A stretch of DNA of 50,863 nucleotides from an uncultured Lactobacillus sp. Lineage in GTDB: Bacteria; Bacillota; Bacilli; Lactobacillales; Lactobacillaceae. The translations under genes and the position numbers were made by a program. Below are positions 45,636 to 50,863 of the stretch, in pieces; positions within the stretch are counted from its first letter, which is position 1; the number at the start of each line of letters is the position of its first letter. Below the pieces are notes generated by a model, which saw nothing but the letters and a program-made list of their open reading frames with translations, was not told the origin of the DNA and did no database searches. The stretch covers positions 1-50,863 of the forward strand of contig NZ_CANBCQ010000015.1 in assembly GCF_947367125.1 (NCBI RefSeq), given 5' to 3'.

Positions 45636-45672
45636 CATAAAAAATAGCCCCTGCGATGCAGGAGCCATTTTT
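45636..45672 (-). terminator. Terminator of the EIIB-EIIA operon
   Basis: Stem AAATGGCTCCTGC/GCAGGGGCTATTT on the minus strand, followed by T6. Confidence 0.85.
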
Positions 45673-45683
45673 AACATTAGCGA

Positions 45684-46055
45684 TTACTTATCTTCTTTTT
45701 TAAGAGCGCCAGACGTATATAGCTTTTCATAAAGATCCACCATTTCTCCAGCCAAATCTCTAAAAGTAATAGCATTCATCAAGTGATCTTGTGAGTGTAC
45801 TACTAATAAAGTAACATGCATGTGATCACCTTGTGCTTCCTTAGTAAGCATATTGGTTTGAGAATTGTGAGCTTCAAGAAGTGACTTATCACTTTCCTTT
45901 AGCTTTTCACGTGCGCCTTCAATATCGCCTTTCTTTGCAAGACGAATTGCCTCAAATGCTAGACTTTTAGCGTTACCACCATTAGCAATAAGACCCATAG
46001 CAGCCATTAATGTTTCTTGTTCCTTTTGCTCTGGAGTTTGCTTTTCTTCTGCCAT
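45684..46055 (-). CDS. PTS cellobiose/lactose-family EIIA
   Basis: A 123-residue phosphocarrier. After an acidic/Gln-rich tail (EEKQTPEQKEQE) comes the trimeric three-helix EIIA-Lac fold with NAKSLAFEAIRLAKKGDI. The phosphorylated histidine is probably H87 in VVHSQDHLM, with D90 for the metal. It accepts phosphate from HPr and passes it to EIIB. The start is ATG 46055 behind AAGGAGA; the in-frame TTG at 46073 overlaps that site. It is 33 bases from the EIIB gene. Confidence 0.93.
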   Translation of the reverse strand: MAEEKQTPEQKEQETLMAAMGLIANGGNAKSLAFEAIRLAKKGDIEGAREKLKESDKSLLEAHNSQTNMLTKEAQGDHMHVTLLVVHSQDHLMNAITFRDLAGEMVDLYEKLYTSGALKKEDK

Positions 46056-46087
46056 ATATTCTGTCTCCTTCAATCTGTTAATTTAAA

Positions 46088-46423
46088 TTAGCCCTTAATC
46101 ATCTTTTCGGCTTGAGCTAAAACGTTCTTACCGTTCATCATGCCGTAGTCTTGCATGTTAATAACGTCCAAAGGAATGTCCTTACCGTCTTTACCTCTAC
46201 CTTTTACTTTGTTTTCGAAGTCACCCTTCATGTAACTTACTTGAGGCCCAAGAAGAACACAGTCAATTTCTTTTTGAGACATCTTATCATCAGCTTCTGA
46301 AGCTGGGCAAGCAAAGATTTCAGCATCAATGCCTTGTTCTTTAGCAGCTTCTTGCATCTTAGTTACCAAAAGTGAAGTACTCATACCAGCACTACAATTT
46401 AACATAATAGTTTGTTCAGCCAT
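46088..46423 (-). CDS. PTS cellobiose-family EIIB
   Basis: A 111-residue EIIB of the Lac/cellobiose class. The phosphorylated cysteine is C10 in the P-loop LNCSAGMSTSLL. Further motif VLLGPQVSYM. It passes phosphate from EIIA to the sugar in EIIC. First gene of the EIIB-EIIA operon; it could serve both EIIC proteins in this window. Confidence 0.94.
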   Translation of the reverse strand: MAEQTIMLNCSAGMSTSLLVTKMQEAAKEQGIDAEIFACPASEADDKMSQKEIDCVLLGPQVSYMKGDFENKVKGRGKDGKDIPLDVINMQDYGMMNGKNVLAQAEKMIKG

Positions 46424-46485
46424 AATAAAATTCCTCCTGAATTTTTAGTTATTGTTTAATTAGCGATTATTGATCTACACCAATT

Positions 46486-46514
46486 ATTATAAAGCGCTTT
46501 CATAGTTTTGTAAA
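46486..46514 (-). promoter_or_regulatory. EIIB-EIIA promoter with cre in the spacer
   Basis: On the minus strand TTTACA (46509-46514), 17 bases, TATAAT (46486-46491). TATAAAGCGCTTTCA (46488-46502, plus strand) matches the CcpA consensus at 14 of 15 positions and fills the spacer and part of the -10, a clear repression position. Confidence 0.8.
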
Positions 46515-46569
46515 TAAAAAATTATACATACACGGAAGTATTTTTCGTATTCATATAATCCTTTTTATT

Positions 46570-46586
46570 AAAAGATATATACTTTT
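46570..46586. promoter_or_regulatory. Candidate GntR/UTRA operator (site 5)
   Basis: AAAAGATATATACTTTT, i.e. AAAAGTATATATCTTTT on the other strand. It lies between the divergent EIIB-EIIA promoter and the second GntR gene. Confidence 0.5.
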
Positions 46587-46615
46587 GCTTTTGTCAGTAA
46601 ACATTATGCACCTTT

Positions 46616-46716
46616 TTGTAAGCATTTTCAAATATAATTTTAACGTATGTAAATAGTTTTGCTTTACATGTGAGAACAATTTGATCAAAATAAATTATTT
46701 TTAGGAAACGCTTTCA
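46616..46716 (+). promoter_or_regulatory. Two cre-like sites before the second GntR gene
   Basis: TTGTAAGCATTTTCA (46616-46630) and TAGGAAACGCTTTCA (46702-46716) each match WTGNAARCGNWWWCA at 14 of 15 positions. A TATAAT at 46633-46638 follows the first site, so it overlaps the likely promoter. The bases 46424-46785 hold only regulatory sequence. Confidence 0.65.
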
Positions 46717-46785
46717 ATAAACGGACAAATATTGTTAAAATGTTTATGTAACCTATTTCTTTACAATAAGAAAGGAGGCAAAATC

Positions 46786-47490
46786 TTGAGTCGCTATCAG
46801 GACATTGCTAATGATATAGAAAAATGTATTATTGAGAAAAAATATGTCAACAAATTACCAGAACAATTCGAACTAGCTCAAAAATATCAAACTAGTCGGG
46901 TAACAATTGTTCATGCTTTAAAAATTCTACAAAATAAGAAATTAATTCGGACTGTCAAGGGACACGGAACTTTTATTACCAGTAAGTCAATCCCTGATAC
47001 CTTTCTTAACTCTGATGCTACTGAACATACTGGGTTCACGCGCCACGTTAACAACGCCCTTGCAATAACCAGCAACGTTATTGCCTTTAATATTCGTAAA
47101 CCTAGCGTTGAAGAACGCAAAGCACTTTGCTTAAATAGAAACGATGAAGTTTATGACATTATCAGACAAAGAATTTTAAACGGTAAACCAGCAAAATTAG
47201 AATATACAGTCATGCCCGTTAGCCGCATCCCTGGCATCACTTTGGACATCTTACATAAGTCAATTTATTCTTATATTCAAAATGATCTAGGACTTAAAAT
47301 CGGCCGCGCAGATCGGATTATTACCGCAGAAAAGTCCGATGCTTATGACATGAAATATTTAGAGTGCAAAAATGACGATCCGGTTTTGTGTATTCAGCAA
47401 AAAGCATTTCTGGAAGATGGTCGTCCTTTTGAAATTTCTGAGTCACGCAATCGTTATGATCGCGGTGATTTAACAGTTAACGGCAAATGA
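46786..47490 (+). CDS. GntR/UTRA transcriptional regulator (second copy)
   Basis: A 234-residue regulator starting at TTG 46786 behind AAAGGAGG; the frame is open further upstream but lacks a ribosome binding site there. Winged helix SRYQDIANDIEKCIIEKK, TSRVTIVHALKILQNKK and VKGHGTFIT, then UTRA domain with YDIIRQRILNGKPAKLEYT. It clearly resembles the first copy, including NRYDRGD near the end. It precedes bgl3, which has its own cre, and is divergent from EIIB-EIIA, so these are probable targets. Confidence 0.9.
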   Translation: MSRYQDIANDIEKCIIEKKYVNKLPEQFELAQKYQTSRVTIVHALKILQNKKLIRTVKGHGTFITSKSIPDTFLNSDATEHTGFTRHVNNALAITSNVIAFNIRKPSVEERKALCLNRNDEVYDIIRQRILNGKPAKLEYTVMPVSRIPGITLDILHKSIYSYIQNDLGLKIGRADRIITAEKSDAYDMKYLECKNDDPVLCIQQKAFLEDGRPFEISESRNRYDRGDLTVNGK

Positions 47491-47531
47491 AATGAGACTT
47501 GATTAAAAAATTAGTTATGGCAAAATTACTG

Positions 47532-49025
<1,494 letters not shown>

Positions 49026-49037
49026 TAAAATATATAG

Positions 49038-49075
49038 AAAAATGATGCACTCCTAATAGAATGCATCATTTTTTG
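49038..49075. terminator. Bidirectional terminator
   Basis: Stem AAAAATGATGCA/TGCATCATTTTT between convergent bgl3 and the second brnQ. Confidence 0.88.
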
Positions 49076-49087
49076 TCAGGGAATTCA

Positions 49088-50449
49088 TTATATTTTATTA
49101 GTTTTTCGATGCCAACAATGGATCAAAAGACTAATCAATAATCCTAAAATCGTTGGAACGATCCATGACAGCCCAATATTGGCAAATGGCAAATATTGCA
49201 ACCGAAATTGGCTTACTGCTTGATAAAATTGCGTTCCCGCAATCGGCGCTGGTAAGTGCGTAATTAAATCAAAAGTAGCCGGTACTAATGTCAAAGCCAT
49301 TGTTACTTTATATACTACTTTATCTCCTTTAAATAAAGGCGAGAAAATCGACAAAATGATCAACACAATTGCCAATGGATATAAAAACATTAATACAGGC
49401 CGTGACCAATTAATAATCTTGTCCAAGCCTAAATTTGCCGTAGCAAACGAACCAATACAAGCAATTGTTAACCAACCTTTATAACTAAATTTAGAATAGT
49501 GAGCTGAAAAATCTAAGGCAAAAGCAGACAGGATACCTACCGCCGTAGTTAAACAAGCTAAAAATACTAAGACAGCTAATAAAGCTTGTCCGAAAACGCC
49601 AGCATAATAATTAACAATTTTAGATAATAAAATTCCGCCATCACTAGCTATTTTGAAATGACCTAATGACATAGCTCCCACAGCAATTAAGAGCGTATAG
49701 ATTATTCCAATACCGATAACAGCCATCAGCCCAGCTTTGGCTGTTATTTTAGCCACCTTTTTTTCATTATTAACTAATTGTTTAACTGCAGCAACAACTG
49801 TTACCCCAAAGGCTAAACCAGCTAAGGCATCCATAGTGTTATACCCTTCAAGAAAGCCTTTAACTATTGCCCTATGTAAATATTCTTTGCTTACAGGCAC
49901 AGTATTAAGATCTCCCAAAGGATGCGCAAAGGCAATTACAAAAACTAAGAAAAGCAAAATCAAGAAAATTGGATTCAAAATTTTACCTAGAGAAGATAAA
50001 ATGTCGCTTTCATTATATGCAATCATGAAGACAATAATGAAAAAAATCGTAGTAAAGACCTGTAATCCTATACTTTGTAGTTGCTTAGGCAATAAGGGGG
50101 CAATTCCTACAGTATAGGAAACTGTGGCATTTCTTGGAGCAGCAAATAGAGGCCCCATTGTCAATTGAATTAGCGTCATAAAAGACAAGGCAAAAATCTT
50201 TCCGATAGATAATCCAATTTGATAAACTCCATTACTTCGTGTAATTGCAACAGCTAATAGTGATAACAAAGGCAAAACTACCCCAGTAATTGAGAAGCCG
50301 ATTGCTGCTGAGCCCCAATTTTTACCAGCAAGCTGGCCTAGATGGAGAGGAAAAATTAAGTTTCCCGCACCAAAAAATAATGCAAAAATCATCGAGGCAA
50401 CGATTAAATATTGCTTTTTACTTAATGTTTTTTCTTTTGTCTCGTTCAA
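49088..50449 (-). CDS. brnQ: Branched-chain amino acid carrier BrnQ (second copy)
   Basis: A 453-residue LIVCS-family carrier with ALFFGAGNLIFPLHLGQLAG near the N-terminus and the same FLEGYNTMDALAGLAFGVT segment as the first copy. The start is probably TTG 50449 behind GGGGAT; a TTG at 50461 would overlap the upstream stop. It immediately follows the AlkD-like frame and has no T-box leader, so its control differs from the copy at 1916. Confidence 0.93.
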   Translation of the reverse strand: MNETKEKTLSKKQYLIVASMIFALFFGAGNLIFPLHLGQLAGKNWGSAAIGFSITGVVLPLLSLLAVAITRSNGVYQIGLSIGKIFALSFMTLIQLTMGPLFAAPRNATVSYTVGIAPLLPKQLQSIGLQVFTTIFFIIVFMIAYNESDILSSLGKILNPIFLILLFLVFVIAFAHPLGDLNTVPVSKEYLHRAIVKGFLEGYNTMDALAGLAFGVTVVAAVKQLVNNEKKVAKITAKAGLMAVIGIGIIYTLLIAVGAMSLGHFKIASDGGILLSKIVNYYAGVFGQALLAVLVFLACLTTAVGILSAFALDFSAHYSKFSYKGWLTIACIGSFATANLGLDKIINWSRPVLMFLYPLAIVLIILSIFSPLFKGDKVVYKVTMALTLVPATFDLITHLPAPIAGTQFYQAVSQFRLQYLPFANIGLSWIVPTILGLLISLLIHCWHRKTNKI

Positions 50450-50450
50450 T

Positions 50451-50798
50451 TTAATCCCCAAAATTTAAATACTTACTGCCCTCATTAATACTCAATTCAG
50501 CTAAATGGTTATGATTTTCTGTAATAAAATCACTAACCCATTCAGGATTCGTTTTAGAATAATCTCTTAAGGCCCAACCAATCGCCTTATTGATAAAAAA
50601 TTCCTTGCTATCCAGATTATTTTTGATAATTTGACTCAGCAAAACAGTGTTCATCTTATTTTTACGTAATAATTGATGTTCAATTGCTACCCGTCTCACC
50701 CAGAAATCAGGATCTTGCGACCATTTAAGCATTAAATCATCTACGCGCTGATCTTGCAAGCCTAAATAACCATAAACTTTGATTAATGTGATTAACAA
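50451..50798 (-). pseudogene. AlkD-like DNA alkylation repair gene, 5'-truncated
   Basis: A 115-residue frame with SQDPDFWVRRVAIEHQ, FFINKAIGWALRDYSKTNP and WVSDFITENHN, the C-terminal half of AlkD-type HEAT-repeat DNA glycosylases. The N-terminal half, including the WWDTVD segment, should lie upstream, but an in-frame stop is met at once (near 50815) and the following bases do not encode it in any minus frame. So the gene is probably truncated; the window ends 65 bases further, which limits the call. It runs directly into brnQ. Confidence 0.65.
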
Positions 50799-50863
50799 GT
50801 GATAATGTCTTAACTGTTAACTTAGGAAAATGTCCTAATTGTAGTAAGTATGACATAATTTCC

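Overview
The window looks like chromosomal DNA of a host-associated or dairy Lactobacillus of the acidophilus/helveticus/crispatus type. The reasons are the low GC content, an SLAP (S-layer-type) exoprotein, a YSIRK/LPQTG wall-anchored protein, several PTS cellobiose-family components with GH1 phospho-beta-glucosidases, strong AGGAGG-type ribosome binding sites and frequent TTG starts. The species cannot be fixed from the sequence alone.

Layout. 0-9 kb: thiol peroxidase (tpx), a frameshifted pRiA4b ORF-3-like gene, a BrnQ amino-acid carrier behind a T-box leader, a Fic protein, a Nudix hydrolase, a frameshifted LtrA-like gene, a TMEM175-type channel, a 46-residue cysteine-rich metallothionein-like protein not previously listed as a long ORF, and an ABC-F ribosome-protection ATPase preceded by an attenuator-like leader. 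9-13 kb: a DUF915 lipoprotein next to a cluster of broken redox genes (Zn-alcohol dehydrogenase, NADPH-FMN reductase, LysR regulator, SDR). 13.3-17 kb: a complete riboflavin operon ribD-ribE-ribBA-ribH behind a sigma-A promoter and an FMN riboswitch; gene remnants lie on both sides. 17-30.6 kb: Bax-inhibitor-1-like membrane protein, truncated DUF234 ATPase, LPQTG surface protein, broken fumarate-reductase-like flavoprotein, a plasma-membrane-type proton P-ATPase, SLAP protein, broken Abi-type gene, SGD-repeat protein, Dps and a YeiH exporter. 30.7-35.3 kb: tRNA-Ser(CGA), PAP2 phosphatase, DegV, enolase, DUF4767 lipoprotein and a broken nitroreductase.

35.3-49 kb is a beta-glucoside/cellobiose utilisation region: ROK kinase; bgl1-EIIC-80 aa protein; GntR/UTRA regulator-bgl2; DUF3284 protein; a second EIIC; EIIB-EIIA; a second GntR/UTRA regulator and bgl3. 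Sugar would be imported and phosphorylated by the EIIC/EIIB/EIIA components and cleaved by the GH1 enzymes. CcpA (cre-like) sites and a recurring AAAGTATAnAYTTTT motif, which contains the GTnTAnAC core of HutC-type GntR operators, lie at nearly every promoter, so the scattered units look like one regulon. A decayed two-gene Panacea-type locus interrupts this region. A second brnQ (without T-box) and a truncated AlkD-like gene close the window.

At least thirteen genes are broken, mostly by one- or two-base changes, some by larger deletions. All are dispensable-type functions, while housekeeping genes are intact. This suggests ongoing genome reduction, though single-base lesions in short homopolymers should be confirmed in the reads.
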